Shown here piece after piece: positions 1 through 6,760 of a stretch of DNA of 7,237 bases; within the stretch, counting starts at the first letter, position 1, and the number at the start of each line of letters is the position of its first letter. The notes beneath the pieces are model-generated. The model ran no database searches. It was not told the origin of the DNA and worked only from the letters and a program-made list of their open reading frames with translations. The position numbers and the translations under genes are program-made. Where the stretch lies: positions 1 to 7,237 of the forward strand of contig JAKPUV010000460.1 in NCBI GenBank assembly GCA_029554925.1, given 5' to 3'. This DNA comes from Candidatus Hydrogenedentota bacterium. Its GTDB lineage: Bacteria; Hydrogenedentota; Hydrogenedentia; Hydrogenedentales; CAITNO01.

Positions 1-37
1 GCCGGGAAAAAGCGGCGGCGAACCCGGAAAGCCCCCC

Positions 38-1480
38 ATGCCACGCTGTCGTCCATTCACAGGGCCCGTTGTTCTCGCGGTTGCGGTGTTCTTCGCCGGG
101 GCGGCGGCCGCCCAGGGGGGCGGGATCACGGAGCAGCGGAAGGGCGCTTTGCTGGCCAGTCTGGGCCGCATGGCGGCGGGGGCGGCCACCCCGGCGGATG
201 AGGTGCCCTGGCTTGAACTCGCGGGGTTGCCGGACCCCGGCCCGGCGGCGTGGCGCTCCCTTTTCGCGGAGCATCTCGAAGCCCTTCCGTACGTGCCGGC
301 CCTTGGCGCGCAGTGGTGGCGGCTCATTTCCGTGCCCCGGCCCGAACAGCCCTCGCTGGCCCGGATTGCGGGGTGTTTCCATGCCGTGGTTCTCTCCCAG
401 GCCCTTGCGTCGGCGCCCCCCGGTCCAGGTTTCGACGCGGCTCTCGTTTGGATCGAGGGGGTGATGGCCTCCGCGCCCCCCCTCGCCGTGGAACTCCGCG
501 CGGGAATGGAGCCCATGTTGAAGGAGAAGCCCCTCGATCTCCTCGCCCCCGCCGCGCCGGCCGTTGCGCCAGCGGATGCCGGGGCGGCCGCGGCGCCGTC
601 CGCGGCGGTTTCGCCAACGGCTGCGGTTCCGGGGGCCGGCGTCCCAGAGGAGCGCTTTGCGGGCCCCTTTGCAATGCAGGCGGCGGTCACGCTGGGGCTG
701 CTTGCCGGCCCCGAGAAGGTGGGGGACTGGATCAAGGCCCCCACACCGTCCCTCCGGGCCTATCAGACGACCGGTGTGTGGATTTTTGACGACGGCCTCC
801 TGCCGCCCCCGGTGTTCACCTCCCTCCAGAGTCTGGTCAGCGCCGCCCCGCAGATCCTCACCGGGATGAGCGCGGTGGTCTGCCTTCCCTATCCGGTGCC
901 GTTGCGCGCGCCGGGCGCGGTGGCCGCGCCGCCGCCCGCGCCCTGGGACGCGTGGACCTCCCCCGTGGCGCTTTCCCCGGCGGTGCTGCCCGCGGTGCCC
1001 CTGTACACCGGCGCCGCCCTGCGGCAGACCGCGGAGATGATCCAGGCCAAGGAGCTGGCCCGCCGCCCGGAACTGGTCCAAGGATGCGGCGAACTGTTCG
1101 GGGCAAACATGGAGCGGACGGACTCGCCCTTCCGCCAATGGCTGGCCTCCGCCGGGGTGACCGGGCCCGGGGATTTCTACGCCGCCCTGGGGGCCCTCTG
1201 GATGGTGAACTCGCGCCTGATGCTGGACGCCGCCGCCACGCTCTTCGACGCGGGCGAGTTTGAGCCTGTCGCCGCCGTGCTGCTCGTCGCCGACCTGTAC
1301 TCCAACGGCGGGGACACCACGCTCCTGTTTCAGACCAACCCGGCCGGGGTGGTTTCCAGCCAGCAGGCGGCCCTGCGCCGCGCCGTGCTGCCGTCGGGGA
1401 GGCCCTATGTGACGGGGGTGGCCTCGGGGCGCGGCATGCTGTATTTCGACCTTCAGGAACTGCTGACCCTCCTGCAGTAG
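38..1480 (+). CDS. Exported protein of unknown function (480 aa)
   Basis: I do not recognise this protein. Residues 1-25 look like a Sec signal peptide: basic start (R3, R5), hydrophobic core from about P10 to A20, and an Ala-Ala-Ala end with likely cleavage before Q26. No lipobox cysteine follows, so it is probably periplasmic or secreted and not a lipoprotein. The mature part has an N-terminal region (about 27-168), a Pro/Ala-rich linker (about 169-205) and a C-terminal region (about 206-480) containing a second Pro/Ala-rich stretch near 285-320. No catalytic motif or transmembrane segment after the signal is evident. The ATG at 38 is preceded by a weak GGAAAG at 26-31; the signal peptide right after it supports this start. 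The gene ends 26 bases before a vanZ-like gene on the same strand, so an envelope role is possible, but that is guilt by association only. Confidence 0.8.
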   Translation: MPRCRPFTGPVVLAVAVFFAGAAAAQGGGITEQRKGALLASLGRMAAGAATPADEVPWLELAGLPDPGPAAWRSLFAEHLEALPYVPALGAQWWRLISVPRPEQPSLARIAGCFHAVVLSQALASAPPGPGFDAALVWIEGVMASAPPLAVELRAGMEPMLKEKPLDLLAPAAPAVAPADAGAAAAPSAAVSPTAAVPGAGVPEERFAGPFAMQAAVTLGLLAGPEKVGDWIKAPTPSLRAYQTTGVWIFDDGLLPPPVFTSLQSLVSAAPQILTGMSAVVCLPYPVPLRAPGAVAAPPPAPWDAWTSPVALSPAVLPAVPLYTGAALRQTAEMIQAKELARRPELVQGCGELFGANMERTDSPFRQWLASAGVTGPGDFYAALGALWMVNSRLMLDAAATLFDAGEFEPVAAVLLVADLYSNGGDTTLLFQTNPAGVVSSQQAALRRAVLPSGRPYVTGVASGRGMLYFDLQELLTLLQ

Positions 1481-1506
1481 GGGGGCAAGAACCCAAAGGA
1501 CACCCC

Positions 1507-1911
1507 GTGAGACCTGCCTGGGCCGCCGCCACCGCCGCATACTGCGCGTTCCTCTTCTGGCTGTCGTCGGGTCCGGTGCCCGTGCCCGAGTCCGTCTCGT
1601 TCGTCGGGCTGGACAAGGTGGCCCACGCCGGGGCCTATGGCCTGCTCGCCCTGATCGTGTGGTCGGGCATGGCGCGTTCGGGCCGGGGCCGCGCGCCGCG
1701 CCGGATGTTCTGGACCGCCGCCTTGTTCGCCGCGCTCTACGGCGCCACCGACGAGCTGCACCAGTACTTTGTGCCCACGCGCACGTTCGACCCCGCCGAC
1801 TGGCTGGCCGACGCGGCGGGCGCCTTTGCGGCGGCCGGGGGAGCGTGGTGGTTCCGCCTGCGTGGATGGTTTCCCTTCGCCCCGGAACCAAAGCCGTCCC
1901 CGGGGGATTAA
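1507..1911 (+). CDS. VanZ-family membrane protein
   Basis: A 134-residue VanZ-like protein. The family signatures are visible: DKxxH at residues 36-40, then DELHQ at 82-86, followed by P90, R92 and the D98-W99...D102 motif. Hydrophobic segments at about 5-21, 40-55, 68-81 and 100-116 suggest a small polytopic inner-membrane protein. VanZ was named for low-level teicoplanin resistance in enterococci, but most chromosomal members have no defined activity, so resistance should not be assumed. The start is GTG at 1507, with AAGGA at 1496-1500 six bases upstream; no usable ATG lies nearby and the first hydrophobic segment begins immediately. It sits between the exported 480-residue protein and a penicillin-binding protein on the same strand, which fits a cell-envelope setting. 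The C-terminal tail is Pro-rich and probably cytoplasmic or disordered. Confidence 0.88.
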   Translation: MRPAWAAATAAYCAFLFWLSSGPVPVPESVSFVGLDKVAHAGAYGLLALIVWSGMARSGRGRAPRRMFWTAALFAALYGATDELHQYFVPTRTFDPADWLADAAGAFAAAGGAWWFRLRGWFPFAPEPKPSPGD

Positions 1912-1960
1912 CCGGGCGGATTATTGCGGGGGCCGGGGGACGGATGATAGGCTTTCAGAC

Positions 1961-4120
1961 ATGAATTCTCCCACAGTTCCCGAAGAGGAACCCGCGCGCC
2001 GACGGGGGTGTGCGGGTGTCTTTTTCTGCGCGATGCTTCTCCTGGGCGCGGCCTACGGCGGCGGCGTCGGCGCGTTCCTGTGGATGGTGGGCGACTCCAC
2101 GAGCGCGGTCGCGCGCGCCCTGGCGGATTTCCGCCCCAAGGAGGGCAGCAAGGTCTTCAGCAGCGACGGCCAGCTCCTCGGCGAGTTCTCCATCGAGGAG
2201 CGCCAGGTGCTCCGCCTCTCCGAAATCCCCCAGAAACTGCAGAAGGCCGTCGTGGCGACGGAGGACAACACCTTCTATTCCCACAAGGGGGTCCGGCCGG
2301 ACGCGATCGCGAACGCGGTGCTCTACGCCCTGCAGCGGGGCCGGTCGCGCGGCGGCAGCACGATTACCATGCAGGTGGTGCGCAATGTGGAGACCCTCGG
2401 GGTGGGCCTCGAGCGCACGGTCTGGCGCAAGATCCACGAGGCCATGGTCTCCCTTCAGGTGGAGCGTGAGTTCACCAAAGACGAGATTCTGGAGCTCTAC
2501 CTGAACCAGTCGTTCCTGGGGCGCAGCGCCTACGGGGTTGAGGCGGCGTCCCAGCTCTATTTTGGGAAGTCCTGCCGTGACCTTACGCTCGGCCAGTGCG
2601 CGACCATCGCCGGCCTGCTCCGCGCGCCCAATCCCAACGCCCCCACCAACAGCCTCAAGAACGCGACCGCGCGCCGCAACATCGTGCTCGGCCAGATGCT
2701 GGAGACCGGTGTGATCACGCAGGAGGAGCACGACGCCGCCGTGGCGGAGGACCTCGGCGCGCAGGTGGTCGCCGTGGACGCCGCCGTCCGCACCGACGCG
2801 GAGGCGGCGGTGGCCAGGCGCACCGCCGGATTCAAGGCGCCGTATTTTGTCGAGGAGATCCGCCGCAGCGCCCTGGAGAAATACGAGAAGTCGGAGGTGT
2901 TCGAGGGGGGGCTGGAAATCTACACCACCCTGGACATGCGGCTGCAGGCGGAGGCGGAGCGCGCCCTGCTGACGGCCCTCGACGCGTTTGACGAGCGCGA
3001 GCGGAAAAAACTGGAGAAGCAGGGGAAGGCGGAGGAGTTCGCGCCCGTGGCGGGCGCGCTCGTCTGCATAGACAACCGCCCCCCCTACCGGGGCTTCGTG
3101 CGGGCCATGGTCGGCGGCCGCGACTTCGCGCGGGAGAAGTTCAACACGGCCACCCAGGCCCGCCGCCAGCCCGGCTCCAGCATCAAGCCCTTCGTCTGGG
3201 CCGCCGCGGTCGCCGCCGGATACACCCCCTCCACGGTCATTCTGGACGGGCCGTTCACCCGGGTCGCCCCCAACGGCACCGTGTGGTCCCCCAAGAACTA
3301 CGACGCCGCCTACATGGGGCCGGTGCCCATCCGCCACGCCCTCGAACGGTCGCTGAATATCGTGTCGGTGAAGCTGGTGGACCAGATCGGTCCCCCCGTG
3401 GTGCGCTCCGTCCTCAAGCGCTGCGGCATCCCCACGGAGGTCGAGGGCCTCACCATCGCCCTCGGATCCCCCGAGGTGCGCGTGCTGGACCACTGTGTCG
3501 CCTACTCCTGCTTCCCCAACGGCGGCGTGCGGCACGACCCCGTCATGATCACCGACATCCGCGACCGGGACGGGGCCCAGCGCTACAGCCACCGCGACTA
3601 CGCGCGGTCGGAGCAGGCGCTGGACCCCCGCGCGGCCTACGTCACCCTGCACATGATGCGCGGCGTGTGCACGCCCGGCCCCGGCGCCACCGGATGGCGC
3701 GCCAGCACGCTCAAACGGCCCGTGGCCGGGAAGACGGGCACCACGAACAGCAGCCGTGACGCGTGGTTCTGCGGGTTCACCAAGGAGTACACCACCGTCG
3801 TCTGGGTCGGGTACCGGGACAACCGGTCCCTCGGCCGCGGTCAGGACTACACCGGCGGCCGCCTCGCCTGCCCCATCTGGGTGGATTTCATGACCGAGGC
3901 GCTGGACGGCATGCCCGTCGAGGAGTTTGACGTGCCGCCCGGCATCGAGTTCTTCAGCATTAACCGGCAGACCGGCGTCGCGGGCGGAAACTACCGCGAG
4001 GCCTATGTGGCGGGCACCGCGCCCCCCCAGGTGTTCCAGGGGCCCCACGGGGAGCCCGCCGCGGAAACGGGGACCGCGCCCCTTCCCGAGGAGGACCTTG
4101 GGATGCTGGAGGCGCTTTAG
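1961..4120 (+). CDS. Bifunctional penicillin-binding protein, PBP1A type (GT51 glycosyltransferase + transpeptidase)
   Basis: A class A penicillin-binding protein of 719 residues that polymerises lipid II into glycan strands and cross-links them at the outer face of the inner membrane. A short cytoplasmic tail is followed by one transmembrane helix (about 19-43). The GT51 domain (about 60-265) shows EDNTFYSHKG at 101-110 with catalytic E101, GGSTITMQ at 131-138, RKxxE at 156-160 and the EILELYLNQ block at 175-183. The transpeptidase domain (about 360-650) has SSIK at 406-409 (nucleophile S406, K409), SLN at 464-466 and KTGT at 591-594. All catalytic motifs are intact. At 719 residues it is on the short side for PBP1A and has a short acidic C-terminal tail. 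The ATG at 1961 was chosen because upstream in-frame sequence lies in the vanZ-like gene and the membrane anchor follows directly; no good Shine-Dalgarno is visible. It could equally be named ponA or pbp1a. Confidence 0.96.
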   Translation: MNSPTVPEEEPARRRGCAGVFFCAMLLLGAAYGGGVGAFLWMVGDSTSAVARALADFRPKEGSKVFSSDGQLLGEFSIEERQVLRLSEIPQKLQKAVVATEDNTFYSHKGVRPDAIANAVLYALQRGRSRGGSTITMQVVRNVETLGVGLERTVWRKIHEAMVSLQVEREFTKDEILELYLNQSFLGRSAYGVEAASQLYFGKSCRDLTLGQCATIAGLLRAPNPNAPTNSLKNATARRNIVLGQMLETGVITQEEHDAAVAEDLGAQVVAVDAAVRTDAEAAVARRTAGFKAPYFVEEIRRSALEKYEKSEVFEGGLEIYTTLDMRLQAEAERALLTALDAFDERERKKLEKQGKAEEFAPVAGALVCIDNRPPYRGFVRAMVGGRDFAREKFNTATQARRQPGSSIKPFVWAAAVAAGYTPSTVILDGPFTRVAPNGTVWSPKNYDAAYMGPVPIRHALERSLNIVSVKLVDQIGPPVVRSVLKRCGIPTEVEGLTIALGSPEVRVLDHCVAYSCFPNGGVRHDPVMITDIRDRDGAQRYSHRDYARSEQALDPRAAYVTLHMMRGVCTPGPGATGWRASTLKRPVAGKTGTTNSSRDAWFCGFTKEYTTVVWVGYRDNRSLGRGQDYTGGRLACPIWVDFMTEALDGMPVEEFDVPPGIEFFSINRQTGVAGGNYREAYVAGTAPPQVFQGPHGEPAAETGTAPLPEEDLGMLEAL

Positions 4121-4133
4121 CCGAGAATAATTG

Positions 4134-4162
4134 TTGACTGGCGGCGGCGATGGGGGTACAAT
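4134..4162 (+). promoter_or_regulatory. Sigma70-type promoter of the DnaA-like/HD gene pair
   Basis: TTGACT (4134-4139) and TACAAT (4157-4162) match the -35 and -10 consensus at five of six positions each, with the ideal 17-base spacer. It lies in the only sizeable gap on the plus strand between the PBP gene and the DnaA-like gene, in a locally AT-richer patch. Transcription would begin near 4169, giving a leader of about 90 bases. This suggests the following two genes form a transcription unit separate from the PBP gene. Confidence 0.75.
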
Positions 4163-4200
4163 CAATTTCGCCGTTCGGACCGCCCGCAGTCGAGGAGACG

Positions 4201-4240
4201 GGCGCCGTGGCGGGGTGTTCAGGGCATCGCCGGGGGGCGC
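4201..4240 (+). other. Predicted hairpin in the leader of the DnaA-like gene
   Basis: GCGCC at 4202-4206 can pair with GGCGC at 4236-4240, and inside it GGCG at 4209-4212 with CGCC at 4228-4231, separated by a small internal loop. The structure ends four bases before the Shine-Dalgarno AAGGA at 4244-4248. It has no following U-tract, so it is not an intrinsic terminator; it could influence translation or mRNA stability. Such pairings arise easily in GC-rich sequence, so the call is tentative. Confidence 0.3.
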
Positions 4241-4258
4241 TGTAAGGAACGCGCGCGC

Positions 4259-5410
4259 ATGAGAGGCATGACATTCGCCAATTTCAGAACCGACGACAAC
4301 AACCAGTCGGCGTTTGATGTCTGCCGCAGACTGGCCGCCCTGGAGGACGGGGTTGTCTCCCCTGTGACCCTTCTGGGCGACAAGGGAGTGGGCAAGAGCC
4401 ACCTGCTGTGGGCGATTGTCAACCATTTCCGGGAAAACCAGACCCGCGTCAGCATCGCCCTCATCAGCGCAAGCGACTTCCCGCGCAAGGCGCGCGCCCT
4501 CGCAAAAGACTCCACCCCGATCCAGCGTTCCCGCCCCGCCGTCCTGCTCGTGGACGAGCTGGAGCTTTTCAAAGAGGATGCGGAGGAGCTGGAGGGGGTG
4601 GTGCGGGCTTTTCTCGACAACGGAAAGATCGTGGTGCTCGCCTCCCGGGTCCACCCGAGCATGCTCAGCGCGTGCAGCGGTGCGTTCAAGGCCCTGCTGA
4701 CGCGGGGCCAGGTCGTCGGCCTGGGCGCGCCGGAATCGGACGCCGAATCCATCGCGGGCGTGCCCGCGTTCGCCCTGGAGCAGATTTCCGCCCTCCGGAA
4801 CACGGTGGCCGAACTGGAGCGCGAGCGCCAGAGGCTGCTGGACCGGCTGGAGGTCGGCGGGTCGGACGCCGGCGCGGCGCCGGACAGCCAGTCACTCCGC
4901 CAGGAACTGGAGACGGTGCGCCTGGCCCTGGAGGGCAGCGAGGGCGAGCTTCAGTCCATGCGGATGGACTTCGAGGCGGTGCGCGACCGCGACGAGGCGG
5001 CGGCCGCCGCCCTGGCCGAACTGCGCGCCCGCCTTGCCGCGCGCCAGGCGGAGACGCAGCGGCGGATGGAGGGGCTTCAGGAGGCGCTGGGTTCTCTGGC
5101 CGCAGAGATGGACGCCGTCGAGTCCGGATCCGGCGGGCCGGACGAGGCCTTCGAGCGGCTGGCTGCGGAGAAGTGGAGGGCGGAGTCCGCGTTGGAGGAG
5201 GCCCAGGGCCGCGCCGCGGTGCTGCAGGAGGAGGTCGCGGTGCTGCAGGCGCGGGAGCGGGCCGCAGCGGGCGGCACAGTGAAGCCGTTGCCCGTCTCCG
5301 ACGACCTGAAGAGCGCCATCGGCCGCGCTTTTGCGGATCCCGAGGAGGAGGACGAGGAACTGACCTGGGCGGAGCCCGAGCGGGACGATGAGGAACCGCC
5401 CCAGGCATGA
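4259..5410 (+). CDS. DnaA-like AAA+ ATPase domain fused to a long coiled coil
   Basis: A 383-residue protein whose first ~165 residues resemble domain III of DnaA/Hda. It opens with TFANFRTDDNNQSAF (5-19), like the TFxNFxxGxxNxxA segment before the DnaA P-loop. Walker A is GDKGVGKSHLL (40-50; K46, S47), Walker B is AVLLVDE (94-100; D99, E100), and a sensor I-like strand is IVVLASRVHP (124-133). R149 in LLTRGQVVGL lies where DnaA has its arginine finger. The alpha-helical lid and the helix-turn-helix domain IV of DnaA are missing. Instead residues about 171-336 form Glu/Arg/Leu-rich coiled coil, broken by Gly-rich breaks near 199-211 and 288-295, followed by an acidic tail (360-381). It is therefore probably an ATP-dependent adaptor or regulator and not a replication initiator; its partner is unknown. 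The ATG at 4259 has AAGGA ten bases upstream; ATG 4268 is an alternative. It overlaps the next gene by four bases. Confidence 0.85.
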   Translation: MRGMTFANFRTDDNNQSAFDVCRRLAALEDGVVSPVTLLGDKGVGKSHLLWAIVNHFRENQTRVSIALISASDFPRKARALAKDSTPIQRSRPAVLLVDELELFKEDAEELEGVVRAFLDNGKIVVLASRVHPSMLSACSGAFKALLTRGQVVGLGAPESDAESIAGVPAFALEQISALRNTVAELERERQRLLDRLEVGGSDAGAAPDSQSLRQELETVRLALEGSEGELQSMRMDFEAVRDRDEAAAAALAELRARLAARQAETQRRMEGLQEALGSLAAEMDAVESGSGGPDEAFERLAAEKWRAESALEEAQGRAAVLQEEVAVLQARERAAAGGTVKPLPVSDDLKSAIGRAFADPEEEDEELTWAEPERDDEEPPQA

Positions 5411-5985
5411 CGGACGACCTCGCGGACCGGGTCATCGGCCTGTTTGAGCGGATTCATCCCCTCGACCGGGTGCCGCGCGCGGGCTTTCTGCTCAGGGGGG
5501 TCGCCGATCCCGAGACTGTCGCCGCCCATTCCCACGCCGTGTCGCTGATGGTGATGTGTTTTGTCGAGGCCCACCCCGGACGCTGGGACTTTCGGCGTGC
5601 CGTCGGCATGGCCCTCCTCCATGACCTCTCCGAGGCCGTGCTCATGGACATTCCCATGCCCGCCGCAGATGCGCATTTCCGGCGCGAGAAGCAGGCCGCC
5701 GAACAGGCGATTCTCGAGGGCCTGTTCACCGGTTTCCCCTTCGCCGCGGACATGGCCGCCCTGCACCGCGAGCTGACGGAAGGGGAGACGCCCGAGGCGC
5801 GGCTGGTGCGCGGCCTGGACAAGGCCCAGATGATGGTGAAGGTGCTCTGCTACGAGGCGGAGCACCGGGGCCGCCTCGGCGAGTTCTGGGAGAACCCCGC
5901 GAACTTCAACGACTACGGCCTCCCTGAGGTGTCCCGGCTGTTTGACGCCGTCTGCGCGCGCGCGGGCAGGCCCCGCCCCCGCTGA
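5407..5985 (+). CDS. HD-domain 5'-deoxynucleotidase-like hydrolase (YfbR/HDDC2 type)
   Basis: A 192-residue cytosolic HD-superfamily phosphohydrolase. The metal-binding set is complete: H41 in ETVAAHSH, H72-D73 in LLHDLSEA, and D138 in GLDKAQ. E76 and D81 in HDLSEAVLMDIP match the extra acidic residues conserved in YfbR/HDDC2 proteins, and RVPRAGF at 21-27 resembles the RVPRTGW segment of HDDC2. Characterised members remove the 5' phosphate from deoxynucleoside monophosphates using a divalent metal, so a role in dNMP turnover is likely; the exact substrate cannot be read from the sequence. The length is close to the ~200 residues usual for the family. Its ATG overlaps the preceding TGA (ATGA), with GAGGA at 5390-5394 upstream, so translation is probably coupled to the DnaA-like gene. 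It ends six bases from the convergent lexA stop. Confidence 0.87.
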   Translation: MTDDLADRVIGLFERIHPLDRVPRAGFLLRGVADPETVAAHSHAVSLMVMCFVEAHPGRWDFRRAVGMALLHDLSEAVLMDIPMPAADAHFRREKQAAEQAILEGLFTGFPFAADMAALHRELTEGETPEARLVRGLDKAQMMVKVLCYEAEHRGRLGEFWENPANFNDYGLPEVSRLFDAVCARAGRPRPR

Positions 5986-5991
5986 CGCGGG

Positions 5992-6612
5992 TCACCCCAT
6001 CCGCCGCTGGAGCGCCACCACCACCCCCTGCACCTCCACGTCCCCCGCCGGAAAGCGCATGGGCCGCAGGGCGGCGTTCGCGGGCCGCAGCTCCACCACC
6101 CCGCCGTCCGGGTGGAAATGTTTCACCGTCGCCTCGCCATCCACCAGCGCGACCACCACATCCCCCGCGCGGGGGGCGCGGTCATGGTCCACCACAACGA
6201 TGTCCCCCTCCAGAATGCCGTCCTCAATCATGCTGTCCCCCGCAACCCGCAGGCAGTAGAGCGCGCCCCCGGGGAGCGCCGCGTCCACCGGCAGATAGGT
6301 CTCCACATTCTCCAGCGCCAGGGTTGGGGAGCCCGCGGCCACGCGGCCCAGCAGGGGGGCCATGCGCACGTTGGGCGTGAACAGGTGGGCGACCCCCTTG
6401 TCCGTCACGCGTAGGCTGCGCGCCTTGGACGAGGACCGCTCGATGTACCCCTTGCGCTCCAGCGAGACCAGATGGTCGTTCACGCCGTTGGTGGAGGCGA
6501 TGCCGAACCGCTCCCCGATCTCCGCGATGGTCGGCGGAAAGCCGTTGTCCCGGACGCTCTCGATGATGAACTCCAGAATGTCCTGCTGCCGCCGGGTGAG
6601 CTCGCGTGTCAT
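5992..6612 (-). CDS. lexA: LexA, SOS-response repressor and self-cleaving protease
   Basis: LexA represses DNA-damage genes and inactivates itself by autocleavage when RecA is activated on single-stranded DNA. The 206 residues (E. coli LexA has 202) include an N-terminal winged helix domain (1-70) with the PPTIAEIGERFGI...GVNDHLVSLERKGYI pattern, then a hinge and an S24-type protease domain. The scissile bond is A93-G94 in RVAAGSP, the nucleophile is S127 in GDSM, and the general base is K164 in EATVKHF; all are intact. The ATG at 6612-6610 is preceded by GGGAGG (minus-strand reading of 6620-6625) at seven bases, and the resulting N-terminus MTRELTRRQQ fits the family. The open frame continues upstream to 6957 but passes through the promoter, so the longer start is rejected. 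It is likely autoregulated through the candidate operator overlapping its promoter. Confidence 0.97.
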   Translation of the reverse strand: MTRELTRRQQDILEFIIESVRDNGFPPTIAEIGERFGIASTNGVNDHLVSLERKGYIERSSSKARSLRVTDKGVAHLFTPNVRMAPLLGRVAAGSPTLALENVETYLPVDAALPGGALYCLRVAGDSMIEDGILEGDIVVVDHDRAPRAGDVVVALVDGEATVKHFHPDGGVVELRPANAALRPMRFPAGDVEVQGVVVALQRRMG

Positions 6613-6662
6613 GCCTGTTCCTCCCTGTGTTGGGAATGCCGGGCAAACCTGAAAACAATAAA

Positions 6663-6678
6663 CTGAATCTTCTTTCAG
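6663..6678 (-). promoter_or_regulatory. Candidate LexA operator (SOS box) CTGAA-N6-TTCAG
   Basis: On the minus strand CTGAAAGAAGATTCAG has perfect five-base inverted arms and the same 16-base length as the E. coli box CTGT-N8-ACAG. It starts two bases downstream of the lexA -10 and covers the expected start site, the usual place for autorepression. A further TTCAG half-site (minus-strand reading of 6649-6653) lies 14 bases from the inner TTCAG (start to start), so a direct-repeat operator is also possible. The motif matches neither the E. coli nor the Bacillus (CGAAC-N4-GTTCG) consensus. The assignment is inference from position and symmetry. Confidence 0.5.
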
Positions 6679-6680
6679 AT

Positions 6681-6709
6681 AGTATACCCGGGCAGGGGCG
6701 CAGATGCAA
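6681..6709 (-). promoter_or_regulatory. lexA: Sigma70-type promoter of lexA
   Basis: Read on the minus strand, TTGCAT (complement of 6704-6709) and TATACT (complement of 6681-6686) are separated by exactly 17 bases. The -10 matches the consensus at five of six positions and the -35 at four of six. Transcription would start near 6674, about 60 bases before the lexA ATG, inside the candidate operator. Confidence 0.7.
6686..6700 (+). repeat. 15-base direct repeat, copy 1 (lexA promoter)
   Basis: ACCCGGGCAGGGGCG here matches the copy at 6764-6778 at 14 of 15 positions. This copy fills most of the spacer between the lexA -10 and -35 elements. It may be a binding site shared by the two divergent promoters, or a chance match in GC-rich DNA. 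Confidence 0.4.
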
Positions 6710-6760
6710 CCATCGGGAAGCACCGGGGGCACCGCCGGCCGGAGTCCTTGCGGCGGCGGG

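Noticed and set aside
858..1616. 252-codon minus-strand open frame
   Set aside because: It is antisense to the exported protein gene and the start of the vanZ-like gene; the translation is Arg/Pro/Ala-rich with no domain pattern.
1924..1953. Weak promoter-like pair before the PBP gene (TTGCGG and TAGGCT, 18-base spacer)
   Set aside because: Both elements match the consensus poorly and transcription would start almost at the ATG. A leaderless transcript is possible but not supported well enough to list.
1769..1960. Upstream extension of the PBP gene
   Set aside because: It overlaps the vanZ-like coding sequence in another frame and lacks membrane-protein character; the start at 1961 directly precedes the cytoplasmic tail and membrane helix.
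1955..4654. 899-codon open frame on the minus strand
   Set aside because: It runs antisense through the whole PBP gene and part of the DnaA-like gene, whose motifs are unmistakable. Its translation is low-complexity (rich in His, Gly, Ala, Arg), as expected for a shadow frame in GC-rich DNA.
4259..5410. Possibility that the DnaA-like gene is dnaA itself
   Set aside because: Domain IV with its helix-turn-helix signature and the domain I/II region are absent, and the C-terminal half is coiled coil.
5077..5865. 262-codon minus-strand open frame
   Set aside because: It is antisense to the coiled-coil region and the HD gene; the HD catalytic residues on the plus strand show which frame is real.
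5963..5977. GCGGG/CCCGC hairpin near the end of the HD gene
   Set aside because: It is short, lies inside coding sequence and is not followed by T residues.
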